Shown piece by piece: positions 5,278 through 5,732 of a stretch of 5,732 nt of DNA (positions are counted from its first letter, which is position 1; each line of letters opens with the position of its first letter). The translations under genes and the position numbers were made by a program. The notes beneath the pieces were generated by a model. That model was not told the origin of the DNA. It saw nothing but the letters and a program-made list of their open reading frames with translations, and did no database searches. The stretch comes from Candidatus Dormiibacterota bacterium. GTDB lineage: Bacteria > Chloroflexota > Dormibacteria > Aeolococcales > Aeolococcaceae. The stretch lies in the NCBI GenBank assembly GCA_955651875.1, contig CATPAP010000167.1, positions 1 through 5,732 of the forward strand, written 5' to 3'.

Positions 5278-5732
5278 GAGACTGTCTCGGCCACGCGAGC
5301 ACCGAAGCTGCGCACGTCGGTGATGTGACCCTTGACGGCCGCCGCCGCCGCCATCGCCGGCGAGACGAGGTGGGTGCGACCACCCTTTCCCTGCCGACCC
5401 TCGAAGTTGCGGTTGCTGGTGCTTGCACACCGCTCACCGGCCTGGAGGATGTCGGGGTTCATCCCCAGGCACATCGAGCAGCCCGCGACGCGCCATTCGA
5501 AGCCCGCCTCGCGGAAGACGCGATCGAGCCCCTCGGCCTCGGCCTGGGCCTTGACCTGCTGGGAGCCGGGTACGACCATCGCGCTCACGCTGGAGGCCAC
5601 CTTGCGCCCGGAGACGACCTCGGCGGCGGCGCGCAGGTCGCCGATGCGCGAGTTGGTGCAGGAGCCGATGAACACACGGTCGATCGCGATCTGCTCGATC
5701 GGGGTGCCGGGCTCGAGCGCCATGTAGTGGAG
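5274..5732 (-). CDS. leuC: 3-isopropylmalate dehydratase large subunit, C-terminal part
   Basis: Only the last 152 residues are in the window; the reading frame is open to the edge and the N-terminal two thirds lie outside. LeuC carries the [4Fe-4S] cluster of isopropylmalate isomerase and belongs to the aconitase superfamily. All three cluster-ligand cysteines are visible: one in FIGSCTN (fragment residues 21-27) and two in GCSMCLGMN (84-92). ASTSNRNFEGRQGKGGRTHL (103-122) and SPAMAAAAA (124-132) are hallmark C-terminal segments. The motif set fits bacterial LeuC closely, and the adjacent leuD excludes aconitase or homoaconitase in practice. The stop TGA is shared with the leuD ATG. The gene start, promoter and any leader regulation are not visible. 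Nothing in the visible portion is broken. Confidence 0.95.
   Translation of the reverse strand, partial: LHYMALEPGTPIEQIAIDRVFIGSCTNSRIGDLRAAAEVVSGRKVASSVSAMVVPGSQQVKAQAEAEGLDRVFREAGFEWRVAGCSMCLGMNPDILQAGERCASTSNRNFEGRQGKGGRTHLVSPAMAAAAAVKGHITDVRSFGARVAETVS

Larger units (their letters stand above)
1992..5732 (-). other. leuC-leuD-leuB-cimA operon (partial at its 5' end)
   Basis: Four - strand genes are joined without gaps. Stop and start codons overlap by four bases at 5274-5277 (ATGA, leuC/leuD), 4654-4657 (ATGA, leuD/leuB) and 3575-3578 (GTGA, leuB/cimA). None of the three internal starts has a strong Shine-Dalgarno sequence, which fits termination-reinitiation coupling. The promoter and any leader regulation lie beyond position 5732. 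Together the products convert pyruvate and acetyl-CoA through citramalate to 2-oxobutyrate for isoleucine, and the LeuCD and LeuB steps also serve leucine. Confidence 0.85.

Noticed and set aside
1..5732. A defence, mobile or otherwise novel multi-gene system
   Set aside because: All well-supported genes belong to known transport, dehydrogenase, ABM and branched-chain amino acid families. I found no direct repeats, transposase, integrase, toxin-antitoxin pair or CRISPR array.

Overview
The window is high-GC bacterial DNA with strong G/C bias at third codon positions and frequent GTG starts. Family content and base composition suggest an actinobacterium (Actinomycetota), but no marker gene here fixes the lineage. 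I see no phage, IS element, CRISPR array, rRNA or tRNA.

The left part (1-1877) is read on the + strand. It opens with the last 70 codons of a branched-chain amino acid type ABC transporter solute-binding protein. Its stop codon lies in a perfect 16-bp palindrome, and a strong 12-bp hairpin that probably ends transcription follows. Next come a Gfo/Idh/MocA-family NAD(P)-dependent oxidoreductase (GTG start at 326), a coding-like but unrecognised stretch that may be a small gene or the tail of a broken one (1367-1567), and a 98-residue antibiotic-biosynthesis-monooxygenase (ABM) fold protein (1581-1877). This looks like accessory catabolic or transport gene content of unknown substrate.

The right part (1992-5732) is read on the - strand and is one compact biosynthetic operon. 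In transcription order it holds leuC (3' part only), leuD, leuB and cimA. Each neighbouring pair shares a 4-bp ATGA or GTGA overlap, and no strong Shine-Dalgarno sequence precedes leuD, leuB or cimA, so translation is probably coupled. CimA condenses pyruvate with acetyl-CoA to (R)-citramalate, LeuCD isomerises it, and LeuB oxidises it to 2-oxobutyrate, the threonine-independent precursor of isoleucine. The same LeuCD and LeuB also serve leucine synthesis. No leuA is present in the window.

The two parts converge at 1878-1991, a short spacer without a convincing terminator. Nothing here is clearly a new biological system. The points most worth checking are the leuCDB-cimA arrangement with its chained overlaps, the possible broken gene between the oxidoreductase and the ABM protein, and the palindrome and hairpin after the transporter gene.
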